Of a stretch of DNA of 64,000 bases, positions 8,818 through 18,039 are shown one piece after another; position 1 is the stretch's first letter, and each line of letters begins with the position of its first letter. The notes under the pieces are model-generated. The model searched no databases, was not told where the DNA came from, and was given only the letters and a program-made list of their open reading frames with translations. The position numbers were made by a program, and so were the translations under genes. The DNA lies in the NCBI GenBank assembly GCA_044224905.1, contig JBGAJN010000001.1, forward strand, positions 248,001 to 312,000. Direction: 5' to 3'. Origin of the DNA: JBGAJN01 sp044224905. GTDB lineage: Bacteria > Verrucomicrobiota > Verrucomicrobiia > Limisphaerales > JBGAJN01.

Positions 8818-10101
8818 ATGAACCGTCGCACGTTTCTCCAAACATCAATCGCTACCGCTGCCGGAGTCGCAGGAATGCCGCGCACGGGCTTTGCCGTCGA
8901 TGCCGCCATGGCGGTTGAGCAGGCGCACGCCGAACTTTGGCGGCGGTTCATCGATCAATACGGCATCATGATCGACTTCGCGGACCTCGATGGCTCGGTG
9001 AGTTTGCCGACGCCGGAGGAGTGTCGCGCGGGCAAACCGAACGCGCTCGGTTGGTGGTCGCCGATCGAGAACGGCGCGATGTTCAACGGCCTCTACATGG
9101 ACGCCGCGGTGAATCGCTGGCGGCATACGAAGTCCGAGGCAGACGCGGCGAAGGCGCGGCGCTTGATGGAGGGCTTGCTCTATCTCAACTCGATCAGCGA
9201 CGTGAAAGGCTTCGTCGGTCGCGGGGTGAGCACGGACGGGAAGTCGCATTATCCGATGGGCTCGAATGACCAGACGTTCCCATGGTTTCTCGGATTGTGG
9301 CGTTACCTCGAATCCGGACTGGCAACGCGGGAAGAACGCAAACGCATCAAGAAACATCTCGTCGAAACGGCAGAGGAAATCGTGCGCCTGAAATGGTCGA
9401 TGCCGGCCGAGCCTCCGTTCGGCCGACGCGGGTCGTTCAACGGGTTCACGTTCGACAGCGCGCCGCGCCTGCTCTTCGTGTGCAAGCTGCTCCACTCCGT
9501 TACCGGCGAGGCGAACTGGGACCGGCTCTACCGCAACTCCCTGACCGAGCGTGGCGGCAAAGACAACCGCACGCGCCTAGAAGCCTGCGAACACGGCATG
9601 GTATTCGAGTATGCCAAGTATCACACGTGGACCTCCTGCACGTGCGTCGGAGCGGTTCGCGGGCTTTGGGAAATGGAGAAGGACGCGACTCTCCGCGCGG
9701 CCTATGCGAGAGGGCTTCAGGCCAGCGCCGATCTCGCGTTCAAAAGCCTGCCGATGGCGGAGCATTTCGACAACGCCGACACGCGCCATTTCGAAATGGA
9801 CTGGCGCGTCATGAACAAGGGCTGGAAACCCCAGAAGACCGAAACCGAGGCACAGGATCTCGCGCACGTGCAGTTGCGGAATTTTCACAAGGTCGCGCCG
9901 CGTCGCAGCATGGAAACCGAGTTCGTGCGCGAACCCACCGCGGCAGCATGGGTCGTCACGCTCGCCCCCGACACCACGATCTTGAAACAACGCGCGGCCG
10001 ATGTGGAACGCGTGATCGCCCACTACGACTACGCCAAGCTCTATTACTCGCAGTTCTTCTGGGTGGAGTCGGCTTGGTGGCGGTTGAAGGAATTGAAGTA
10101 G
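8818..10101 (+). CDS. Tat-signal protein, uncharacterised (possible alpha/alpha-barrel)
   Basis: A 427-residue protein starting at ATG 8818, which places an RR-containing signal (MNRRTFLQTSIATAAG) at the N-terminus; 33 upstream in-frame codons look non-coding. The body is rich in regularly spaced amphipathic helices with aromatic and Gly-Trp turns (GWWSPIENGAMFNGLYMDAA, FPWFLGLWRYLESG, TWTSCTCVGAVRGLWEME). This pattern suggests an (alpha/alpha) toroid as in glycosidases and lyases. No family is recognised with confidence and the catalytic residues are not known. It lies next to another secreted protein with a similar helical N-terminal half. Confidence 0.65.
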   Translation: MNRRTFLQTSIATAAGVAGMPRTGFAVDAAMAVEQAHAELWRRFIDQYGIMIDFADLDGSVSLPTPEECRAGKPNALGWWSPIENGAMFNGLYMDAAVNRWRHTKSEADAAKARRLMEGLLYLNSISDVKGFVGRGVSTDGKSHYPMGSNDQTFPWFLGLWRYLESGLATREERKRIKKHLVETAEEIVRLKWSMPAEPPFGRRGSFNGFTFDSAPRLLFVCKLLHSVTGEANWDRLYRNSLTERGGKDNRTRLEACEHGMVFEYAKYHTWTSCTCVGAVRGLWEMEKDATLRAAYARGLQASADLAFKSLPMAEHFDNADTRHFEMDWRVMNKGWKPQKTETEAQDLAHVQLRNFHKVAPRRSMETEFVREPTAAAWVVTLAPDTTILKQRAADVERVIAHYDYAKLYYSQFFWVESAWWRLKELK

Positions 10102-10209
10102 GCCGTCGCAACGAACTTCTCAACACGCAGCGGGCGAGGGTCTCGCTGGCAGCGCGTGCACGAAAGCGCGCTTGATAGGTGTCGGGAAAATCGTTTTTAT
10201 TGAGCGAAG

Positions 10210-13011
10210 ATGCAAAGTGTTGTCTTCGAGTTTTGCGGGCAACCGCGACGGCTTGCGAGCGGCGGAGGAATTGGGGCGATTGTTGTCCGCCGCTTAACGA
10301 ACTTGGTTGCGCTGATTGCCATCAGTTGCAATGACCTTCCTGCCGCCACGCTCGACACCCACACGGTCGTTCTCGACGGCTCGAGCAATCTGCTATCGTG
10401 GGTGCAGCCGCAGGAAAAGGCCTTCGCCACAGTCGCAACGATGTCTGCAAATTTCATCAAGGCGGCGATGGTCGGGCCAATTGACCCCGCCAACGGCTTG
10501 CCGACGATCTACACGCACAGCGAATATAGCCCGACGACCTTTCTCGGCAGCGGATGGCCGAATCATCCCGCGGGCCGCAACTCGATGCTTGCTGACTCGC
10601 TCACCCTTTACTACGCCTACTCTGGGGACACCAACGCTCTCGCCGCCGTGCGTGCGTTGCTCGATTACCAGATGACGACGAACGGCACGACGCCAAGCAA
10701 CTATTACTACGCCAACGCGCCATGGAGCGCTTCCGCAGCCGGCAATCCCCAATACGGCACGGACAATATTTCGGAAGGCGTCGGCGTGATTGAACCCGAC
10801 AAGTTCGGCGAGTTGGGCGACTTCGGTTACTTGCGCTTCTATAAGATCACCGGCGAGACGAAGTATCGCGATGCCGCCATTGCCTGCGCCGATACGCTCG
10901 CGTTGCGCATCCGCACGGGCAACGTCAACCAATCGCCGTGGCCGTATCGCGCCAACGCGCAGACCGGCGCGATCGTCGAAGATTACTGTTCTCACGTGAT
11001 CGCGCCGATCCGGCTCTTCGATGAGTTGATTCGGCTGGGTTTCGGCAACACCAACAGCTACGCCGCGGCACGATCGAATGCATGGACGTGGTTGATGACG
11101 CATCCGATGACGAACAACTGGTGGACGCAATACTTCGAGGACTTGGGACAAGGCAGCAATCCATCAGGCAACCTCAACCAATACAATCCCGGCCAGACCG
11201 TCCGTTACTTTCTCGAACGTCCCGAGCTGAACCCGAGCTGGGCCCCGCATTCCTCCAATCTCATCGCCTGGATCGAAGCGAACTTCGGTGGCACAGATCA
11301 GGGCGAGCCCGGGCTGCAATACGGCGCGCGCGTGATTTCGGAACAGAACGCCTACAAGTTCAAGATGGCCAGCCACACGAGCCGCTTCGCCGCCATTTGC
11401 GCGATGCTGGCGGAAAAGACCGGCGATCTTTCGCTCAAGGCGAAAGCCTTCCGCTCGCTCAACTGGTGCACCTACATGGCGCGCACCAATGGCGCGGTGA
11501 TTGAGGGCCCCTTCGAGCTGATCCAAAACGGCTACAACTGGTATAGCGACGGCCACGGCGATTACATCCGCCACTTCATCCTCGCGATGGGCGCGTTTCC
11601 CGAATGGGCACCTTCGGATGAAAACCACCTGCTTCGCTCCTCCTCGGTGGTGAAGTTTATCAACTACGGGCCGAACGCGATCACCTACACGACGTTCGAC
11701 AACGCGGCGACGGAAGTTTTTCGCCTCGCCTCGGTGCCCACCAACGTGCTCGCGGGCGGCGTGGCGCTACCATTGCTCACCAGCCTCACCAATGCGGGCT
11801 GGACCTACGACGGTGCGACCGGCGTGCTGCGCGTGCGACACGACACGACGAATCAAATTCAAGTGGTGCTCGATACGAGCAACCTCCCGCCCAGCGTCGG
11901 ACTGACGGGGCCCGCCGGCGGCGCTTCCTACTTCGCCCCGGCACTGATCACCTTGAACGCAACCGCCACGGGGCTTTCAGGCAACGTGACCAACGTGGAA
12001 TTCTTTGCGGGCACCAACCGCCTCGCTTCCGATGCGACAGCACCCTACGCGTTCACCTGGTCGAATGTTCCCATCGGTAGCTACACATTCACCGCCACAG
12101 CTTTCGACGACAACGGGCGCGGCAAGACCTCCGCGCCAGTGACCATCAACGTCATCGCCGCCGGTGGGCCGTTCGTGTTCGGCAACACCAACGAAGGCGC
12201 CAGCACGGACTACATCACCGACAACACGGGCGCCTACATCAATGCCAACCGCCTCCTCGCCCAAGCCAGCGGCACCGTGACGCACATCCGCGCCAAGGTC
12301 GGCGCCATCTCCGGTCGCTACCAGTGCGCCATCTATGCGGACAACGGCGGCAATGCCAGTGCCCTCCTCCGCCCCACAGTCACGCTCACCAACGTCACCG
12401 CCGGCTGGCAGAACTTCCCGCTCACCGCCCTGCTCACCATCACCAATGGGAACTCCTACTGGCTCGCGATCTGGTCTGACGACATCAATGCGCGGGTATC
12501 CGCCGACAGCGGCGGCAACCTGCGCTTCGCCGCGTATCCGTTCGGCAATTGGCCCAACCCCGTGAACCTCACCGGCGGCGGCGGCTTTACCTACTCCATC
12601 TATGCCACCGGCCCTGGGCCCACCGCGTTCAACCAGTGGAAGAGCAACTACGGCCTCGCCGCCAACACTCCCTCCAACTCCGATGCCAACGGCGACAGCC
12701 TACCGCTCCTGCTCGAATATTCCCTCGGCCTTGATCCGCTGAATAGCAACAGCGGTGGATTGCCCGCGCCTACGGTGACGAACAATTTTCTCACCCTCAC
12801 CTACACCCGGACCAAAGCCGCCACCGACATCACAAACATCGTCGAAGCCGCCGCCTCGCCCGCAGGCCCGTGGCTCTCTTCCACCAACGACGTCGAGCAG
12901 CAATGGCAACTCCTCGACGGCCTTACCACCCAAACCATCACCGCGCGCGACCGAACGCCGATGAATCAGGCCACCAACCGTTTCCTCCGCCTCAAAGTGA
13001 GCCAGCCTTAG
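10210..13011 (+). CDS. Large secreted multidomain protein (helical-barrel-like + Ig-like + beta-sandwich + TSP3/dockerin-like tail)
   Basis: A 933-residue protein. A hydrophobic export segment lies at about residues 27-45 (LTNLVALIAISC), preceded by an unusually long N-region, and no closer start codon exists in frame. Residues about 60-470 form a helix-rich domain with repeated aromatic turns (SLTLYYAYSGDTNALAAVR, LGDFGYLRFYKITGETKYRD). About 557-650 is a Big_7/Ig-like domain (VEFFAGTNRLASD, FTATAFDDNGRG). About 655-800 is a beta-sandwich (YQCAIYADNGGN, YWLAIWSDD). The end carries a DANGDSLPLLLEYSLGLDP segment like verrucomicrobial anchor tails. It is probably an extracellular carbohydrate-active protein; activity unassigned. 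Confidence 0.7.
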   Translation: MQSVVFEFCGQPRRLASGGGIGAIVVRRLTNLVALIAISCNDLPAATLDTHTVVLDGSSNLLSWVQPQEKAFATVATMSANFIKAAMVGPIDPANGLPTIYTHSEYSPTTFLGSGWPNHPAGRNSMLADSLTLYYAYSGDTNALAAVRALLDYQMTTNGTTPSNYYYANAPWSASAAGNPQYGTDNISEGVGVIEPDKFGELGDFGYLRFYKITGETKYRDAAIACADTLALRIRTGNVNQSPWPYRANAQTGAIVEDYCSHVIAPIRLFDELIRLGFGNTNSYAAARSNAWTWLMTHPMTNNWWTQYFEDLGQGSNPSGNLNQYNPGQTVRYFLERPELNPSWAPHSSNLIAWIEANFGGTDQGEPGLQYGARVISEQNAYKFKMASHTSRFAAICAMLAEKTGDLSLKAKAFRSLNWCTYMARTNGAVIEGPFELIQNGYNWYSDGHGDYIRHFILAMGAFPEWAPSDENHLLRSSSVVKFINYGPNAITYTTFDNAATEVFRLASVPTNVLAGGVALPLLTSLTNAGWTYDGATGVLRVRHDTTNQIQVVLDTSNLPPSVGLTGPAGGASYFAPALITLNATATGLSGNVTNVEFFAGTNRLASDATAPYAFTWSNVPIGSYTFTATAFDDNGRGKTSAPVTINVIAAGGPFVFGNTNEGASTDYITDNTGAYINANRLLAQASGTVTHIRAKVGAISGRYQCAIYADNGGNASALLRPTVTLTNVTAGWQNFPLTALLTITNGNSYWLAIWSDDINARVSADSGGNLRFAAYPFGNWPNPVNLTGGGGFTYSIYATGPGPTAFNQWKSNYGLAANTPSNSDANGDSLPLLLEYSLGLDPLNSNSGGLPAPTVTNNFLTLTYTRTKAATDITNIVEAAASPAGPWLSSTNDVEQQWQLLDGLTTQTITARDRTPMNQATNRFLRLKVSQP

Positions 13012-13068
13012 CGGCGCCCAATTGCGGCGAGTTGCGCTGTGACCGGCGTTTGCTCATGATGACCGCAC

Positions 13069-14073
13069 ATGAGCGCCAATTTGCCTCGCATCGCCGTCAC
13101 GATGGGCGACCCAGCCGGAATCGGGCCGGAGATTTGCCTGCGCCTGCTCGGCGACGCCGAGATCGCGGGCGAATGCACTCCGGTGATTTTCGGCGATGCC
13201 GGCGTGCTTCGGCGTGTGGCGGAGAGAATCGGAGCGCCGTTCACCGCACCGATCATCGCGAAGGCTGATTGGTCGAGCGTTAGTCGCGGCGTGAGCACTC
13301 CAAGCGTGCTGGACTTGCAGTGCATCGAGGCCGCTTCAGTGACGCCCGGAAAAGTCAGTGCGGCGTGCGGCGAGGCGGCGTTTCGCTACGTCATCGCGAG
13401 CATCGAGGCGGGATTAAAAGGCGAGGTCGCGGCAGTTTCCACGGCACCATTGAACAAGGAGGCGTTGCACGCGGCAGGACACAAGTTTCCCGGGCACACG
13501 GAGATCTTCGCCGAGCGCATGAACGCAGAGCGCTCGTGCATGATGCAATACTCCGAAGGGGTCACGTGCAGTTTCGTGACGGTCCACGTCGGTTACGCCG
13601 AGGTGCCGAAGCTGTTGAAGCCCGCGCGTATCCTCGACGTAATTGAACTCACGGCCGACGCGCTGCTTCGCATCCGCGGGCGCAAGCCCAAGCTGCTCGT
13701 TTGCGGCCTCAACCCGCACGCGGGCGAGAACGGACTCTTCGGCGAACGCGAGGAGGAGCGGTTCATCCTTCCCGCCTTGGAGGAAGCACGGAAGCGCGGC
13801 TTCGATGTCACCGGACCCGTGCCGGGAGACACGGCGTTCACGCCCGCGCGCCGGAAGGAATTTGATGCCGTGATCTGCATGTATCACGACCAAGGCCACA
13901 TCCCAGTGAAAGCGCTCTCGTTCGATTGCGCGGTGAATACGACGCTCGGCCTGCCGGTGCAGCGCACGAGCGTCGATCACGGCACTGCTTTCGACATCGC
14001 GTGGCAGGGCAAGGCCAGCCCCAGCAGTCTCTTCAGTGCCGTGCGACTGGCAGTGAAACTCTCGCGCAAATGA
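13069..14073 (+). CDS. pdxA: PdxA-family NAD-dependent dehydrogenase (4-phosphohydroxythreonine or 4-phospho-D-threonate/erythronate)
   Basis: A 334-residue PdxA protein: N-terminal VTMGDPAGIGPEI, STAPLNKEAL, the metal-binding FPGHTEIFAERM and VHVGYAEVP regions, GLNPHAGE, and the third metal site in MYHDQGHIPVKAL. Canonical PdxA makes a pyridoxal-phosphate precursor. Here the gene overlaps by ATGA with a DUF1537 kinase. That pairing is established for PdxA2, which oxidises 4-phosphorylated four-carbon acid sugars (D-threonate/D-erythronate) toward dihydroxyacetone phosphate, so I favour catabolism over cofactor synthesis. No second pdxA is visible in the window to settle the question. Confidence 0.85.
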   Translation: MSANLPRIAVTMGDPAGIGPEICLRLLGDAEIAGECTPVIFGDAGVLRRVAERIGAPFTAPIIAKADWSSVSRGVSTPSVLDLQCIEAASVTPGKVSAACGEAAFRYVIASIEAGLKGEVAAVSTAPLNKEALHAAGHKFPGHTEIFAERMNAERSCMMQYSEGVTCSFVTVHVGYAEVPKLLKPARILDVIELTADALLRIRGRKPKLLVCGLNPHAGENGLFGEREEERFILPALEEARKRGFDVTGPVPGDTAFTPARRKEFDAVICMYHDQGHIPVKALSFDCAVNTTLGLPVQRTSVDHGTAFDIAWQGKASPSSLFSAVRLAVKLSRK

Positions 14074-15140
14074 TCGTCGTCATCGCGGATGACCTTAGTG
14101 GTGCCGCCGAGTTGGCCGGAGCCGCGCTCAATCACGGCCTCCGCGCCGAAGTGCAGACCGTCTTCAATCCAAGCGCCGACGCGGACGTGATCTGCCTCGA
14201 CACCAACTCGCGGTCGCTTACCGCGGCTAAGGCCGCAATGACCGTTGGGGAAACGGCCCGCGCCGTAGCCCGCGCCGAGCCCGCATGGATTTACAAGAAG
14301 TGCGACTCCGTCCTGCGCGGCAACGTTCTCGCGGAGATTCGCGCGATCATGGTGGCAACGAACAAGGCTCGTGCGACCCTCATTTCCGCCAACCCTACTC
14401 GCGGGCGCGTCATACGCGGCGGCGAGTATTTCATCAATGACCAACCGCTCCACGAAACTGCCTTCGCCAACGATCCCGAGCATCCGCGCCAAACGTCGCG
14501 CGTAACGGAGCTACTCGGCGGTGATTTGACCGACGTGCTCACACCCAACGCCACCAGCACCGCCAACCTCTTTCACCACGCAAGCCAACTCAACAACGAC
14601 ACGCTCGCTGCGGGCGGGGTGGAATTTTTCGACGCCATTTTGACTGCGCGGCAACGTCTGAATCCTCCACGGGAGCGCCCTTGCCCGAAGCACCGCTCGA
14701 TTCCCGGACCGACGCTGCTTGTTTGCGGTAGCGCCGTCGCGTGGCCGAAACGCGTCGAAGCCGCGGCGCGATCGCAAACACCCATCTTCTCCCTGCCGCA
14801 CGATATCGACGCCATCGTCCGCGCCCTGCGAACCGCACCCATCGTCGCGATCGGCATCGGCAACGGACCCGCGACGCAGGGGCGCAGTCCCGCCGAACTG
14901 GTGAAGCAGCTCGCCATTTCCGTGAAAAGCATTCTCGTGCGAACCACCGTGAACCGCATACTCCTCGAAGGCGGCGCCACCGCAGCCGCGGTTCTGCGCG
15001 ACCTCGCTTGGACTCGCTTGACCGCCTGCCAACCCTGCGCGCCGGGCGTCGGCGTGCTCGCGCCCATCGGCACGGAAGGTGTGGAAGTCTGTGTGAAACC
15101 GGGGAGCTACGATTGGCCTGACGGAATGTGGCCACGCTGA
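14070..15140 (+). CDS. Four-carbon acid-sugar kinase (DUF1537 family)
   Basis: A 356-residue DUF1537 protein. It starts at ATG 14070, overlapping the preceding stop by 4 bp. The N-terminal substrate domain begins MIVVIADDLSGAAELAGAAL and contains IYKKCDSVLRGNVLAEIRA. The C-terminal nucleotide-binding domain shows LEGGATAAAVLRDLAW and ends near CVKPGSYDWPDGMW, the family's Gly-Ser-Phe/Tyr-Gly-type closing segment. Characterised members phosphorylate D-threonate, D-erythronate or related acids at C4. Coupling to the PdxA-family dehydrogenase supports a two-step cytoplasmic pathway to dihydroxyacetone phosphate. Confidence 0.83.
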   Translation: MIVVIADDLSGAAELAGAALNHGLRAEVQTVFNPSADADVICLDTNSRSLTAAKAAMTVGETARAVARAEPAWIYKKCDSVLRGNVLAEIRAIMVATNKARATLISANPTRGRVIRGGEYFINDQPLHETAFANDPEHPRQTSRVTELLGGDLTDVLTPNATSTANLFHHASQLNNDTLAAGGVEFFDAILTARQRLNPPRERPCPKHRSIPGPTLLVCGSAVAWPKRVEAAARSQTPIFSLPHDIDAIVRALRTAPIVAIGIGNGPATQGRSPAELVKQLAISVKSILVRTTVNRILLEGGATAAAVLRDLAWTRLTACQPCAPGVGVLAPIGTEGVEVCVKPGSYDWPDGMWPR

Positions 15141-15310
15141 TCGCTGCGCCGAAGATTTCCCGCGACGCAAGCTCCAGCTTGATCGACAAATCCTCACGTT
15201 GAACAGCGGCGGCCAATTGGTCACACTGCGAGAGTGACGATTCGACCAAAGGCCGGCGTTCGGCGATTCGGGATCAAACATCGGGCGCGTCACCAAATTT
15301 CGAAACGAGC

Positions 15311-16804
15311 ATGAGCGAACAAGTTTATCTGGGCGTCGACCTCGGCGCGGAAAGCGGGCGGGTGATGGCGGGACGATGGGACGGGCGCCGTATTCGGCTC
15401 GAGGAATTGCACCGGTTTCCCAACGGTGCGGTGAATCTCGCCGGAACTTTGCGCTGGGACGTGCTTCGTCTCTGGCAGGAAATTCAAAGCGGTCTCACCG
15501 TCGCGGCGAAACATCACGGGAAAGCCGTCGCCTCCGTCGGCGTGGACACATGGGGAGTGGATTTTACCCTGCTTTCCAAGTCGGAAGAGTTGCTCGGCAT
15601 GCCGTTTCAATATCGTGATGCGCGCACGCGGGGAATGCTCGCGCGCACGTTCGCGAAAATGCCGCGCGAGGAAATCTTCGCGCAAACCGGCCTGCAATTC
15701 ATGGAGTTCAACACGCTGTTCCAACTCCTCGCTCTCAAAGAACGCAGTCCCGAGATCCTCGCCGCCACCGACTGCTTTCTGATGATGGCGGACTGGTTCA
15801 ACTGGTGTCTTTCCGGCACCAAGGCCGTGGAGTTCACGAACGCGAGCACGACGCAGTGCTTGCACCCGAAGACGCGTAATTGGTCCACCGACCTGTTGAA
15901 CAAACTCGAGTTGCCGACGAAGATTTTTCCGCAAGTCGTCACTCCGGGTTCCACGTTGGGGAACTTGCGCGAGAGTGTCGCCACGTTGACCGGACTGGGA
16001 CGCATTCCCGTCGTCGCACCTGCTACGCATGACACCGGCTCGGCCGTGGTCGGCGTTCCGACCGCAAAAACCGGGCGGGCGATCTGGGCGTACATCAGTT
16101 CCGGCACGTGGTCGTTGCTGGGCGTCGAAGTCTCCAACGCGATCCTGACTCCGCGCGCACTGGAGTGGAATCTCACGAACGAAGGCGGCGTGGACGGAAC
16201 TTACCGCTTGTTGAAAAACATCATGGGCTTGTGGCTCGTACAGCAATGCAAACGATCCTTCGACGCACGCGGCCGGAGTTTTGACTACGCCGAACTCGTG
16301 CGACTCGCCGACGAGGCAGCGCCCCTGCGTTCATTGATCGATCCCGATGATTCGCGATTCCTCGCGCCGCCCGACATGCCGCAGGCAATTCGTGATTTCT
16401 GTCGCGAGACCAATCAGCCCGTTCCCGAAACCGAAGGCGCACTGGTGCGCTGCGCGATGGAAAGTCTCGCGCTCAAGTATCGCCTCGTGCTCACCGGTCT
16501 CGAAGCGGTCACCGGCACGCCCATCGAAGTGATCCACATCGTAGGCGGCGGCTCGCGCAATCAGTTGCTCAATCAATTCACCGCGACGGCGTGTGGTCGT
16601 CCTGTGATCGCGGGCCCAATCGAAGCCACCGTGATGGGCAACTTGCTCACGCAAGTTCGCGCGCGCGGCGAGCTCTCATCGCTCGCGGACATTCGCGCGG
16701 TGGTGCGCGACTCCGGCGATGTTACGGAAATTGAACCCGAAAATCCTGCCGCGTGGAACGAGGCCTACGAACGGTTCACTCGCCTCTGCACAACCAATCG
16801 GTAA
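15311..16804 (+). CDS. rhaB: Rhamnulokinase (FGGY carbohydrate kinase)
   Basis: A 497-residue FGGY kinase. The N-terminal phosphate-binding loop is VYLGVDLGAESGRVMAGRWD, close to rhamnulokinases. It also has SVGVDTWGVDFTLL, the MPFQYRDARTRGM segment and YISSGTWSLLGVE, all diagnostic of RhaB rather than xylulokinase or glycerol kinase. The C-terminal ATP domain contains VIHIVGGGSRNQLLNQFTA. It converts L-rhamnulose to L-rhamnulose-1-phosphate in the cytoplasm. No rhaA or rhaD is present beside it, so the rest of the pathway is elsewhere. A 170-bp gap separates it from the DUF1537 kinase; that gap holds no gene I can see. Confidence 0.88.
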   Translation: MSEQVYLGVDLGAESGRVMAGRWDGRRIRLEELHRFPNGAVNLAGTLRWDVLRLWQEIQSGLTVAAKHHGKAVASVGVDTWGVDFTLLSKSEELLGMPFQYRDARTRGMLARTFAKMPREEIFAQTGLQFMEFNTLFQLLALKERSPEILAATDCFLMMADWFNWCLSGTKAVEFTNASTTQCLHPKTRNWSTDLLNKLELPTKIFPQVVTPGSTLGNLRESVATLTGLGRIPVVAPATHDTGSAVVGVPTAKTGRAIWAYISSGTWSLLGVEVSNAILTPRALEWNLTNEGGVDGTYRLLKNIMGLWLVQQCKRSFDARGRSFDYAELVRLADEAAPLRSLIDPDDSRFLAPPDMPQAIRDFCRETNQPVPETEGALVRCAMESLALKYRLVLTGLEAVTGTPIEVIHIVGGGSRNQLLNQFTATACGRPVIAGPIEATVMGNLLTQVRARGELSSLADIRAVVRDSGDVTEIEPENPAAWNEAYERFTRLCTTNR

Positions 16805-16829
16805 TCCACGCACCGAGAAGGCCAACAAC

Positions 16830-17702
16830 ATGACTCGACCGTCGATCACTGTAATCACGCCATCGTTCAATCAAGCAGCCTTCCTCGGGCAAACGATCGA
16901 ATCCGTACTGGGCCAAAACTATCCGAATCTCGAGTACCTGATCTTCGACGGTCTCAGCACGGACGGATCAGTCGATCTCATCCGCAGATATTCCAATCGG
17001 ATTTCTTCCTGGGTCAGCCGCAAGGATCGCGGGCAGAGCGACGCTATCAACCAAGGAATGCGCCAAGCCAAGGGGGACATCGTTTGCTGGATCAACTCCG
17101 ACGACTACCTTTGCCCTGGCGCCTTGGACACCGTGGCGACTTATTTCGAAACGCATCCGGACGTTCTCTGGCTCATCGGCGGTTGTGAATTGCTCAACGA
17201 CAGAAATCCCCCGCACGAAATTCGACGCGCGCCGGAAAATCTGACGCCCAGAAATCTGATGGCGTGGTGGCCCAACTACGGATTCTGCCAGCAATCCACT
17301 TTCTGGCGACGCTCCCTTTTGGAATCTGCGGGACTGCTCGACGAGAACCTCCACTACATGATGGACTGGGACCTTTGGCTTCGCTTTTTCGCGGTGGGCC
17401 GCCCGGCCATTCTGAAGGAGGTTCTCGCGGGCTATCGTTACCACAGCGCGGCCAAGTGCGTAGTGGCCACCAACCAACTCCTGCTCGAAGAGCTGGCCGT
17501 GCATCAGAAGATTCTCGACGCCAACCCGGGCGAACCGCTCGCGGCTTTCAAAACCGAGTCCACCGAGCGCTTACTGGTCTGGTGCAACGAGCTCGCCAGG
17601 CGAAACCACTCGCCGCGCAACTTTCCGACCGGGGATCTATTACGAGAATGCGGGAATAGAGTTGTGCGTAAAGCGACCCAACTTTTCAAACCATTGCGGT
17701 GA
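16830..17702 (+). CDS. Glycosyltransferase family 2
   Basis: A 290-residue GT2 enzyme starting at ATG 16830, 8 nt downstream of a GAGAAGG Shine-Dalgarno-like sequence. The GT-A fold begins SITVITPSFNQAAFLGQTIE, with the nucleotide-sugar motif LIFDGLSTDGS and the metal-binding WINSDDYLCPGAL (DxD-like SDD). The MMDWDLWLRF segment is the ED-type catalytic region typical of the subgroup. It has no membrane helix, so it is likely a cytoplasmic enzyme adding a sugar during envelope polysaccharide or glycolipid synthesis. Donor and acceptor are unknown. Confidence 0.88.
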   Translation: MTRPSITVITPSFNQAAFLGQTIESVLGQNYPNLEYLIFDGLSTDGSVDLIRRYSNRISSWVSRKDRGQSDAINQGMRQAKGDIVCWINSDDYLCPGALDTVATYFETHPDVLWLIGGCELLNDRNPPHEIRRAPENLTPRNLMAWWPNYGFCQQSTFWRRSLLESAGLLDENLHYMMDWDLWLRFFAVGRPAILKEVLAGYRYHSAAKCVVATNQLLLEELAVHQKILDANPGEPLAAFKTESTERLLVWCNELARRNHSPRNFPTGDLLRECGNRVVRKATQLFKPLR

Positions 17703-17763
17703 CTTCGAACGCCGCCCCGATTTATCGCAGGGAAACTACTTAGGGTACTGAGGGGGCGAGAAG

Positions 17764-17839
17764 TGGTGGCTGGGGGCGGAATTGAACCGCCGACACGTCA
17801 ATTTTCAGTCGACTGCTCTACCAACTGAGCTACCCAGCC
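17764..17839 (-). tRNA. tRNA-Phe (GAA)
   Basis: Read on the minus strand this is a full cloverleaf: acceptor stem GGCTGGG paired with CCCAGCC, D arm GCTC/GAGC, anticodon loop CTGAAAA giving anticodon GAA, T arm GGCGG/CCGCC with TTCAATT loop, discriminator A, and a genome-encoded CCA at 17766-17764. The body without CCA is 73 nt (17767-17839). The 200 bp between it and the nucleoside transporter (17840-18039) shows no gene. Confidence 0.96.
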
Positions 17840-18039
17840 ACACAACTGAGGTTGCGGATTGAACTTGGATAGCATCGATTTGGCAAGGGCAATTTCGATT
17901 AAAACGCGGCCTCCAGGTCCAGAAACGCCGAGACGATAACGCCGACAATCGGCTTGCCCGGCGTCGCCTCGACCTCTAGCCTGCCGCCCATGTCCTTCAC
18001 GCTCGTTGGCTCCACTGGCCCAATGCTGCCGCCGTTGAC

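Noticed and set aside
10102..10209. Possible small RNA or terminator between the two helical-barrel-like genes
   Set aside because: Only weak self-complementarity around GCGCG repeats and no T tract; nothing I can support.
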